A stretch of 64,000 nt of DNA. Origin: Blastopirellula sp. J2-11. GTDB lineage: Bacteria; Planctomycetota; Planctomycetia; Pirellulales; Pirellulaceae. Below the pieces are notes generated by a model. It was not told the DNA's origin, searched no databases, and saw nothing but the letters and a program-made list of their open reading frames with translations. The stretch lies in contig NZ_CP097384.1 in assembly GCF_024584705.1 (NCBI RefSeq), positions 3,906,001 to 3,970,000 of the forward strand. The letters run 5' to 3'. Both the position numbers and the translations under genes were made by a program. Shown one piece after another: positions 8,982 to 15,752 of this stretch. Within the stretch, counting starts at the first letter, position 1; the number at the start of each line of letters is the position of its first letter.

Positions 8982-9740
8982 ATGCAATCCAAACCGTTGA
9001 TCGGCTTGAACGCCAATTATCGCCCGGCCACCCACGACCGTCCCGCCTTTTCGTTTGTCGGGGCAGGTTACTACGACTCGATTATCGCTGCTGGCGGCAT
9101 TCCCGTAGTAATTCCACCGGTTGCTGAAGCGGCGGATATGGATGCGATCCTTGATCGCCTGCACGGCATCGTGTTTATCGGTGGACCCGATCTCGATCCG
9201 CATCGCGATGGTTTCATGCGTCACGCGTCGGTTCGCACCATGGAACCGCGTCGTGAAGACCTTGATCGCCAACTAATGTCGTTGGTCGTTCGTCGCCGCT
9301 TGCCGGTGTTCGGCATCGGGGTCGGTATGCAGTTACTGAACATTACGATGGGTGGAAACTTGTTCTTCCACATTCCGGCCGACGTGCCGACCGCTTTACC
9401 TCACAAAGATCCATTGGACGCTGGTCATCGGCACGGCCTGGAAGTTGTTCCCGGTACGATTATGGACCGCATCTACGGCGACGGCGAAGTCCGCGTTAAC
9501 AGCATGCACCATATGGCGATCGATGAACTCGCACCCGGTTTCCAAGTCGCCGCTCGCGCCCCCGATGGCATGATCGAAGCGGTCGAATGGGCTAGCGACG
9601 ATTGGGTTGCGATCGGTACGCAATTCCACCCCGAAGCCGACTCGGCCTCGGCCCTGGATCAGCGGATCTTCGAAGAATTCATCGAAGGTATCCACGCCCA
9701 GTACGGCGTTTCGCGCACTCCGGTCGCCGCTGGCGTCTAA
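8982..9740 (+). CDS. Class-I glutamine amidotransferase-like protein (PuuD/peptidase C26) lacking its nucleophile
   Basis: A 252-residue protein with the fold of gamma-glutamyl-GABA hydrolase (PuuD). Recognisable parts are PLIGLNANYRP at the start, GIVFIGGPDLDP, NSMHHMAIDELAPGF, and FHPEAD with H216 and E218 of the triad. The nucleophile elbow reads FGIGVGMQ instead of the family's GICRGMQ, so Gly113 replaces the catalytic Cys. The protein should therefore not hydrolyse gamma-glutamyl bonds by the usual route and may act as a binding or regulatory protein. It appears to be monocistronic; a GC-rich hairpin follows the stop. Confidence 0.85.
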   Translation: MQSKPLIGLNANYRPATHDRPAFSFVGAGYYDSIIAAGGIPVVIPPVAEAADMDAILDRLHGIVFIGGPDLDPHRDGFMRHASVRTMEPRREDLDRQLMSLVVRRRLPVFGIGVGMQLLNITMGGNLFFHIPADVPTALPHKDPLDAGHRHGLEVVPGTIMDRIYGDGEVRVNSMHHMAIDELAPGFQVAARAPDGMIEAVEWASDDWVAIGTQFHPEADSASALDQRIFEEFIEGIHAQYGVSRTPVAAGV

Positions 9741-9757
9741 TTGCTGACAAAGCTGGG

Positions 9758-9795
9758 GCGTCCCGCGATCGAGCCCGCAATCGGTCGCGGGGCGC
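9758..9795 (+). other. GC-rich hairpin after the amidotransferase-like gene
   Basis: Two 15-base arms (9758-9772 and 9781-9795) pair with two G-U or mismatched positions around an 8-base loop. There is no T-run after it, so it is a weak terminator candidate or an RNA 3'-end stabiliser. Confidence 0.35.
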
Positions 9796-10019
9796 AACCC
9801 TTATTGTTGGCAACCTTCCAACCGACAACATCAGCCGCTCGGCGTTAGCTGCGGTTTTTGCCCCTAATTGCGTATCACAATATGAGTTCCCGTCAGAAAC
9901 CGGGGCTAACGCCCTGCGGCTGGTTGGAGCATGGCGCCCGAACGTTGAGCTGCAGTAGCCAACTAGACCGATTCCAAACGGCGGATTGCTGAACCATTCC
10001 TAGACGCGAAGGGACGGCC

Positions 10020-11237
10020 GTGAGATCGGATGCAACCATCTCGCTCGAACGTCGGCGCTGGTTTTTAGGCGCTTCGGTAGGTCTACGCGCTGAGACCGTG
10101 GACGGCGTCGTCATCGGAACGCGCGGCCGCGGACTGGAAGCTGCCGTCGAAATCGTCAGCGAAGGTTTTGTCGAACTGCCGAAACCAATCGCCGTAACCC
10201 TGCGCCGGCACCTGCAAGGCGAACCGCTGCCAGCGAGCGACAAAGCCGAACTTTCGCGCCAAGTCGCCGAACTGCAGACCGTCGTGGTCGAGCGGTTATT
10301 GCACGAGGTCGATCTCGATGCGCGCCAAGTCGCCGTGGGACTGTCGGGCCCCACCGCCTGGCGACCAATCGGCGAAACCTGGGCGCCAGAAACCATCGGC
10401 GTACCAGAGCTAGTTGCCGAAGCGACCGGCGTGACCGTGATCGATGCGTTCGCCCAGCGCAACATCGCCGCCGGCGGAACCGGCGGCCCGCTCGATGCTT
10501 TGCCTCTCTGGCTCCTCTTTTCTCCGCCGCAGTGGTCCAGCGCCGGTCGCCCGACCATCGCAATCTCGTTTGACGAGACAATCGACGCCTATTTCGTTCC
10601 GCCGCGCCGAGTCGGCGCCGAAATCCCGCCGATCTTTTGGTCCCCCGTTGCGCCTGGTCGCTTGCTGCAAGATCAGCTCGAGCAAGTTCAACCGGCGCCA
10701 GCCGGCAAGAGCAAGTTTGAGTCGGTCTTACACGATTGGCGGAAAATCGAATCGCTCTATCAAACCCCGATTTGGCGTCCTGACCTGTTTGACCTGCAAC
10801 CATTCGCGGCGGCAGCAGAGGGTCGCGTCGACGACAGCCAGGGAGAAGCCCTGTTGCGGCGTTTCTGGCAAGACCAGGTCGTCCATGCGATCCAAGCCGA
10901 CTTGCCCACGTCGGCCGCCGCGCAGCGGATCGTGCTGCTGGGCGAACCGCTGGGCATCGAAGAAATCGCCGATAAGATTCGCCAACAGACCGAGCGCACC
11001 GTCGAAACCACGATGGATCTCGGCTGGAGCCCTCGCATCATCGGCCCCGCCGTCGCCGCGCTGCTCGCGTTCGCATTTCTCGAACGCTTTCCGGCCGACG
11101 TCACGACCCTCACCGGAGCCAAAGCAGCCCGCGTGTTAGGCCGCGTCACCCCGGGCAGCCCCGCAAATTGGCAGTATTGTCTTGAGCAACTCGCGAGTGC
11201 GCCGTGCGGCAAAATGCCGTTGCGCAATGCGGTGTAG
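10020..11237 (+). CDS. AnmK-like protein with degenerate kinase motifs
   Basis: A 405-residue protein with a GTG start. The centre (residues 127-165) matches anhydro-N-acetylmuramic acid kinase: GVPELVAEATGVTVIDAF then AQRNIAAGGTGGPLDALP, where AnmK has ADFRxRDIAAGGQGAPLVP. The catalytic Asp and neighbouring Arg fall on A143 and A145, and the Asp of the following RD is N. The N-terminal GTSxDGxD phosphate-binding motif is also not intact (GLRAETVDGVV). The protein is probably not an active sugar kinase, though it may bind a muropeptide sugar. A divergent ASKHA-fold protein is the wider alternative. Confidence 0.65.
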   Translation: MRSDATISLERRRWFLGASVGLRAETVDGVVIGTRGRGLEAAVEIVSEGFVELPKPIAVTLRRHLQGEPLPASDKAELSRQVAELQTVVVERLLHEVDLDARQVAVGLSGPTAWRPIGETWAPETIGVPELVAEATGVTVIDAFAQRNIAAGGTGGPLDALPLWLLFSPPQWSSAGRPTIAISFDETIDAYFVPPRRVGAEIPPIFWSPVAPGRLLQDQLEQVQPAPAGKSKFESVLHDWRKIESLYQTPIWRPDLFDLQPFAAAAEGRVDDSQGEALLRRFWQDQVVHAIQADLPTSAAAQRIVLLGEPLGIEEIADKIRQQTERTVETTMDLGWSPRIIGPAVAALLAFAFLERFPADVTTLTGAKAARVLGRVTPGSPANWQYCLEQLASAPCGKMPLRNAV

Positions 11238-11599
11238 CGAACTTCTCGATTTCGAGTTCGGGCACCACTGCCACGGTCCCTTGTGACGATGGCGGTTGAA
11301 CTCCTGATCTTTGCCTGAGCCCTCTATCGGCATGCCAACCTTTTGCTCACTAGAGCCAGACTCTTTTTTAAACAATTCAAATAATTCACTTGACGTCCAG
11401 GAAATTTATCTGGATAGTCAACGAGTCGAACTTCAAACATTTTCCTTGTACGAACTCTCGGCACATTCATATCCATCGCTGGATGAAAGTCGAGGGATCT
11501 AAAGTGATGTTTGGATTCTGCATCTTCACTTGAACGGCAAAGTTACCCTGCTCGTTGCTATTCTTTTCGTTCAATTATCTCCTTATCCCATAGAGATAT
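11238..11599. other. Intergenic region upstream of the prepilin-like gene
   Basis: It is 362 bp long and AT-richer than its surroundings, with a 63-codon frame at 11311-11502 that has no recognisable features. It contains the promoter candidate at 11390-11418 and probably a long leader for the prepilin-like gene. Confidence 0.5.
11390..11418 (+). promoter_or_regulatory. Candidate sigma70-type promoter
   Basis: TTGACG (-35) and GATAGT (-10, 4 of 6 consensus bases) are separated by 17 bases in an AT-rich stretch, about 180 bp before the prepilin-like start. Sequence-only prediction. Confidence 0.35.
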
Positions 11600-12550
11600 A
11601 TGTCAATGAAACGAAATGCATTTACCCTGGTCGAACTGCTGGTCGTAATCGCGATTATCGGCGTTTTAGTGGCTCTATTGCTTCCGGCCGTTCAGCAGGC
11701 CCGTGAGGCGGCTCGACGCAGCGCATGCCGTAACAATTTGAAGCAGTTGGGCTTGGCCATCCACAATTATGAAAATACCTTTCGTCAGTTTCCTCCTGGC
11801 GCCGTGCGAATCAACTTCGAGAATGGCAATAGCTATCGCATGCCGTTCGTGGCGCAGATCTTGTCCTTTATCGAGCAGGGCAACATCTATGACATCGTCA
11901 ATTTCAAGCAATCTTGGTCGCATAGCTCTAACGCCGCGGCGCTGGAAGCTCCTCTTCCGCTTTATCAGTGCCCTACCGATCCTACGTCTGGCTCACAACT
12001 CATGCTGCCCGACGAAACGTTCGGCAACTATGGCTTGAATTGGGGCATGCATCGATTTCTAGATATTGATGGCCAAGGTCCTAGCACCAACGAGCCTGGC
12101 GGAAAGACGAACCTGGCTTCTCCGTTTGGCAACAATTACGGCGCTAGGATAGCGGACATTCAAGACGGAACGAGCAATACGCTGGCGATGATGGAGATGC
12201 TCAAGGGAATTGGAGCCGGAGGAGTCGATCGTCGCGGACGCATCTGGAATGAAGATTCTAACTGCTATCAAGTGATGACCAGACTCTCGCCGAACTCGGC
12301 CGCACCTGACTATTGTGAGTCAGGCAAGTGCATTGATCATCCCGAATTCAACTTACCGTACCAGCCGCCGCCGAATGCGACCGGGACCGGCCAAGGTCAG
12401 GCGTCTTTGGCTTCTCGCAGCCATCATGCCGGCGGCGTTCAGGTCGTCCTCTGCGATGGCTCGGCGCGGTTCATTAGCGAGACGATCGACTTGAACGCAT
12501 GGCAGGCGCTGAGCACCCAATGGAATGGGGAAGTCGTGGGCAACTATTAG
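11600..12550 (+). CDS. DUF1559 prepilin-like protein (type II secretion/pilin N-terminus, H-X9-DG tail)
   Basis: A 316-residue protein of the family greatly expanded in Planctomycetes. The N-terminus is a class III prepilin signal: a basic leader, then [14 protein letters not shown] with the +5 Glu, then a hydrophobic helix ending [10 protein letters not shown]. The DUF1559 body starts at [16 protein letters not shown]. Near the C-terminus [17 protein letters not shown] is the H-X9-DG motif. It is probably processed by a prepilin peptidase and assembled into a pseudopilus-like structure or the cell surface. ATG at 11600 is used; ATG at 11606 also fits. The next gene encodes a small lipoprotein, a common pairing for this family. 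Confidence 0.92.
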   Translation: MSMKRNAFTLVELLVVIAIIGVLVALLLPAVQQAREAARRSACRNNLKQLGLAIHNYENTFRQFPPGAVRINFENGNSYRMPFVAQILSFIEQGNIYDIVNFKQSWSHSSNAAALEAPLPLYQCPTDPTSGSQLMLPDETFGNYGLNWGMHRFLDIDGQGPSTNEPGGKTNLASPFGNNYGARIADIQDGTSNTLAMMEMLKGIGAGGVDRRGRIWNEDSNCYQVMTRLSPNSAAPDYCESGKCIDHPEFNLPYQPPPNATGTGQGQASLASRSHHAGGVQVVLCDGSARFISETIDLNAWQALSTQWNGEVVGNY

Positions 12551-12635
12551 TCCTGACTTTTTGCGATCGGACTTTCCGTTGAATCTCACAACAGAAGCAG
12601 ACGAAGAATGACTTCACCCGCCAAGGACGCTAACA

Positions 12636-13091
12636 ATGCGTGCGATCAATAGGTTGATTCGTTGGAGCGCCGCTCGACGAAATTGGATTGCCCTGCTTTT
12701 ATTGGGCGGGGTTCTCGGTTGCAGCGGCGGCGATAGCCTCGATCGCCGCGAAGTCCGCGGGTCAGTGACCCACGCGGGAAAGCCGGTCCAGGATGGAACG
12801 ATTACGCTGTTTCCCTTGGGCGAAGGGATGGTCGCCTCCGGCAAGATCGAAAACGGTTATTACGAAATTCCACGCTACCAGGGCCCAATTCCCGGGGAGT
12901 ATCGCGTTGAGTTGACCGGTCTGCAAGCGACAGGGCGAATGATTCGACTGGAGGAACCCGGTATGGCGCCACAGGAAATCCCCGAAGTGAAATCGGTCAT
13001 TCCCGCAAAATACAACGATCGATCTGAATTGACGCTAACCATTGATCGCGAAAAGAAGGTAATCATGTCCGACTTCTTGCTGGAAGAGTAG
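12636..13091 (+). CDS. Lipoprotein with carboxypeptidase-regulatory-like (beta-sandwich) domain
   Basis: A 151-residue secreted lipoprotein. A basic N-terminus and hydrophobic segment lead to the lipobox LLGGVLGC with lipidated C29. The mature part begins RREVRGSVTHAGKPVQDGTITLFP, the pattern of the transthyretin-like/carboxypeptidase regulatory domain, and later has GEYRVELTG. These small proteins often follow DUF1559 genes in planctomycetes, as here (85 bp gap). Function is unknown. It is presumably anchored in a membrane facing the periplasm. Confidence 0.85.
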   Translation: MRAINRLIRWSAARRNWIALLLLGGVLGCSGGDSLDRREVRGSVTHAGKPVQDGTITLFPLGEGMVASGKIENGYYEIPRYQGPIPGEYRVELTGLQATGRMIRLEEPGMAPQEIPEVKSVIPAKYNDRSELTLTIDREKKVIMSDFLLEE

Positions 13092-13208
13092 CCTCTTGTT
13101 CGGAGCCCCACCGCGAGCCAGGGAAATGTGGTCGGCTATTTCGATCCACTTTTGATCCGCCAAGCGATTCTCCCTCGGCTCCCACTATTGAAGTTGCGTT
13201 ATTTGCAT

Positions 13209-13253
13209 GGTTGGCCGTGATAGCTCCGGCTGGCGGAGCAAGCCGGGCCAACC
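13209..13253. repeat. Remnant of the 183-bp repeat family, copy C
   Basis: Only the two ends remain: GGTTGGCCGTGATAGCTCCG joined almost directly to GGCCAACC. The leader GTTGCGTTATTTGCAT is shared with copies A and B, and the following CCAACCAGACGC matches the right flank of copy B. Internal deletion is the simplest explanation. Confidence 0.7.
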
Positions 13254-13825
13254 AGACGCGGATTCTCTCTTGACGAAGCGCACGGAGTTCGAGTCGATTG
13301 CAGGAGGAGAATCAGCCGCCGAATCACATTCGCGCGTCAACTCAACAAGCTGACGGGGGCGGAGATTCTATGCGCTTTGAAGTTGGAACAACCAACTTTC
13401 CAAATTTGGCGGCTGTCCTGTCCGATCGCCAAAACCATACATTTGCGATGAGAATTAGAGGGGGAATTCGTCGTCGAATTAAACTGCCGATCCGATCGTC
13501 CACCTCGAAAAAAACGACGTGGTCCAGTCCACTCATCCGCTCAGAAAAAAACGTCGCGGTCCAGTCCACATTGTGAAACTAATCACGAAGGCAGTCGAAA
13601 AAGCGAATCAACCTTGGGAGGCATCCAATATTTGGAATCGTTGGCCGTATTTCCCTCATAGCGCCTCCTCCTTGGTCTTTGAAAAAAAACGACGCGGTCC
13701 GGTCCACTCGTCCGCTTAGAAAAAAAAGCGGTCCGGTCCGGTCCTATCCATTGGCGGATGAGGGCGTTTCCCGATTTATTTGCCTTAGAAATGTAGGATT
13801 TAGGCATTCGACATCGACGCTGTCT
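13254..13825. other. Gene-poor spacer with A-tract/CGGTCC repeats
   Basis: Open frames of up to 92 codons occur but their translations only reflect the repeats at 13507-13748 and no family is recognised. No gene is supported between the lipoprotein and the DJ-1-like gene. Confidence 0.6.
13507..13748. repeat. A-tract/CGGTCC dispersed repeat cluster (four units)
   Basis: Four units begin near 13507, 13544, 13679 and 13721. Each starts with 7-8 A residues, continues ACGACGCGGTCC or a close variant, and runs into GGTCCACTCGTCCGC or a variant. They form two adjacent pairs. The same motif recurs at about 61583-61625, so it is a genome-dispersed family. On the minus strand it translates as GPDRVVFF-like peptides that could be mis-annotated as proteins. 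Confidence 0.75.
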
Positions 13826-14413
13826 CTACGGCTGAATCTTGGTGCCGAGCACTTCCAAGAAAGCCCGCAATAGCGCCGGATGCGCCGGCCAGGCAGGCGC
13901 CGTGACTAGATTGCCGTCGACGTGGGCGTTGTCAAATCCTTCGCTGGCGGCGACGTACTCGCCGCCGGCAAGCTTTACCTCGGGACCAACAGCTGGGTAA
14001 CAGCTGCACGATTTGCCTTGCAGCACGCCGGCCGCGGCCAAGAGTTGCGGGCCATGGCAATGTGCGGCGATCGGCTTATCGGCGGCGGAGAAATGCTGGA
14101 CGATCTCGATCACCTGGGCGTTCAAACGCAGATACTCCGGCGCCCGTCCGCCGGGAATGAACAGCGCGTCATAGGAGGTAGGATCGATCGCATCAAACGC
14201 AGCGTTGAGCGTAAAGTTGTGCCCCGGCTTTTCGGTGTAGGTCTGATCCCCTTCAAAGTCATGGATCGCGGTCTTGATAGTTTCGCCCGACTTTTTGCCG
14301 GGGCAAACCGCGTCGACCTGATGTCCGACCATTAGCAACGCTTGAAAAGGAACCATGACTTCGTAATCTTCTACGAAGTCGCCGACCAGCATCAAAATCT
14401 TTTTCGCAGGCAT
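13826..14413 (-). CDS. DJ-1/PfpI family protein
   Basis: A 195-residue class I glutamine-amidotransferase-like protein. The nucleophile elbow [16 protein letters not shown] has C119, and the N-terminal GDFVEDYE carries the Glu (E15 or E18) that pairs with it in DJ-1/PfpI proteins. [11 protein letters not shown] is also typical. Members include proteases, glyoxalases and deglycase-like stress proteins, so the precise activity cannot be read from sequence. It is the last gene of a minus-strand group, 35 bp after the second ACP. Confidence 0.85.
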   Translation of the reverse strand: MPAKKILMLVGDFVEDYEVMVPFQALLMVGHQVDAVCPGKKSGETIKTAIHDFEGDQTYTEKPGHNFTLNAAFDAIDPTSYDALFIPGGRAPEYLRLNAQVIEIVQHFSAADKPIAAHCHGPQLLAAAGVLQGKSCSCYPAVGPEVKLAGGEYVAASEGFDNAHVDGNLVTAPAWPAHPALLRAFLEVLGTKIQP

Positions 14414-14448
14414 ATTTTCGTCGTCTAGCGAGAAGTAGGTGGGGGGGA

Positions 14449-14706
14449 TTATCGCTTGCTGTTGATCAAGTTGCTGAAATCGCCCAGCGTATCAATATCG
14501 GCGATCTCTTCGAAATCAATCTGCACTCCAAACTCTTGTTCCACCGCGGTGGCCAATTCGATCAACTCGAACGAATCGGGCATCAAATCTTCCGTCAAAG
14601 AGCTTTCGGGCTGAATAAGTTCAGCCCGAATTTGCCGTCGCTCGGCAATTTGATTTCGCAGCCAAGCGAATACATCCGACGGCGGCGAGTTTGAATCGCT
14701 CCCCAT
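14449..14706 (-). CDS. Second acyl carrier protein-like protein
   Basis: An 85-residue carrier protein with the attachment serine S45 in [11 protein letters not shown], where Pro-Asp-Ser-Phe departs from the common DSLD. The remaining helices ([22 protein letters not shown]) fit the phosphopantetheine-binding domain well. A GGAG ribosome-binding site lies 7 bases before the ATG. It is not beside any condensing enzyme: a 41-residue membrane peptide precedes it and a DJ-1-like gene follows. Its partner enzymes are unknown. Confidence 0.85.
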   Translation of the reverse strand: MGSDSNSPPSDVFAWLRNQIAERRQIRAELIQPESSLTEDLMPDSFELIELATAVEQEFGVQIDFEEIADIDTLGDFSNLINSKR

Positions 14707-14739
14707 AAGGCACTCCGCATTTTGAATCGTAAGGAACGT

Positions 14740-14865
14740 TTACCGTCCGCGTCCTAAATATCGCATCGCAACCCAAGTCATCACGGTACCGATCATGATG
14801 CCGCTGGCCAAAGAGACCAAAACCGTGGGGAACTCGGTGTGCGTAATGTGCGCGATAACTTCCAT
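14740..14865 (-). CDS. Small single-pass membrane protein (41 aa)
   Basis: A short frame starting MEVIAHITHTEF and ending YLGRGR. Its middle (about residues 13-36) is one hydrophobic helix with small residues (SLASGIMIGTVMTW), followed by a basic end that would stay in the cytoplasm. The stop lies 33 bp before the ACP start on the same strand, so the two are probably co-transcribed. The ribosome-binding site is weak (AGGG about 15 bases upstream). No family is recognised. Confidence 0.5.
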   Translation of the reverse strand: MEVIAHITHTEFPTVLVSLASGIMIGTVMTWVAMRYLGRGR

Positions 14866-15180
14866 CGAAAACTGACCCTAGAGAGGTTGATAAAGACTTC
14901 ATTCAGGCCAGATTCTAGCAATCCCAGGAAAGGATTGCCATGCTCCGCTAAGAAGCGGACCGCCTCTATCTTGCATCTCTTTACGCCCTTGCCGAGGGGC
15001 AAATCCAAAATAGTGGCAAGAAGGTTGAGTTTTCACAAAGGATAAGCTGGGGAGTTTAGGTCTGGCTTGCCGATAAGCAAACCGTGCGGGCATGGAAAGC
15101 TAGCATTTGACGAGCAATCGTCAGATTGTCGGGGACGGAGCGGATGAAACAATCCTGCGGGTCACGACTTGAATGCAGCG
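14866..15180. other. Divergent intergenic region
   Basis: It separates the minus-strand ACP group from the + strand RNase H-like gene and presumably holds promoters for both. Short frames on both strands show no recognisable features. Confidence 0.4.
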
Positions 15181-15693
15181 ATGAACGAATCAACTCCCCT
15201 TTACTTATTGTTCTGCGAATCAGCCGAAAGCCCCTACGGCGGCACCTGGCGTTTCGTGCTAGAAGGCGTCGGCCAACAAGAGCGTCTGGTCGCTTCGGGT
15301 GAAGAAACCTGGCGCGATCGCGATCGCCTGGCGCTCTTGTCGGTTGTTCGCGGACTAGAGGCGCTCCCAGAGCCCTCACGCGTGACGCTGCTCACTCCGT
15401 CGCGCTATGTTAGTCGCGGATTTCGTTATGGACTCTCGGTCTGGCGCGAATCGGGCTTCCGTTGGGAGCGATTTGGGCGTTTGGCTCCAGTACGCGACGC
15501 CGACCTATGGCAGCGCATTTCCCAAGCAATGCAATTTCACCGGGTCGATTGCCGCCCTTGGCGATTTGAGATGGTCGAAGCCGACGAAGCGGCGGAAAAC
15601 AATCTGCCAGCGAGCAGAACTCATTTTAGCCAGCACCGCAAACGGCGCACGATTCGCATTGAAGAACAAGAACTTACGGCCGCAGCGGGCTGA
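15181..15693 (+). CDS. RNase HI-fold protein without the catalytic acidic residues
   Basis: A 170-residue protein. The segment LLTPSRYVSRGFRYGLSVW then DADLWQRISQAMQFH follows E. coli RNase HI (TDSQYVRQGI... VDLWQRLDAAL). At the aligned positions the metal ligands are changed: Asp10 falls on Glu in FCESAES, Glu48 on Ala in RLALLSVV, and Asp70 on Pro in TPSRYV. The C-terminal NExCD motif is absent. It probably retains a nucleic-acid-binding fold only. ATG at 15181 is chosen; a TTG at 15169 is possible. It precedes glgB by 59 bp. Confidence 0.7.
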   Translation: MNESTPLYLLFCESAESPYGGTWRFVLEGVGQQERLVASGEETWRDRDRLALLSVVRGLEALPEPSRVTLLTPSRYVSRGFRYGLSVWRESGFRWERFGRLAPVRDADLWQRISQAMQFHRVDCRPWRFEMVEADEAAENNLPASRTHFSQHRKRRTIRIEEQELTAAAG

Positions 15694-15752
15694 TTTTCAT
15701 TCGCGGTTTATATCATTCCCCCCACTGAACACAACATCACGAGGAGAAGCGC

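Noticed and set aside
11311-11502. 63-codon frame before the prepilin-like gene
   Set aside because: No recognised features and no ribosome-binding site; kept as intergenic.
13298-13807. Short frames in the A-tract repeat region
   Set aside because: Built from repeats, with no start signal or conserved domain.
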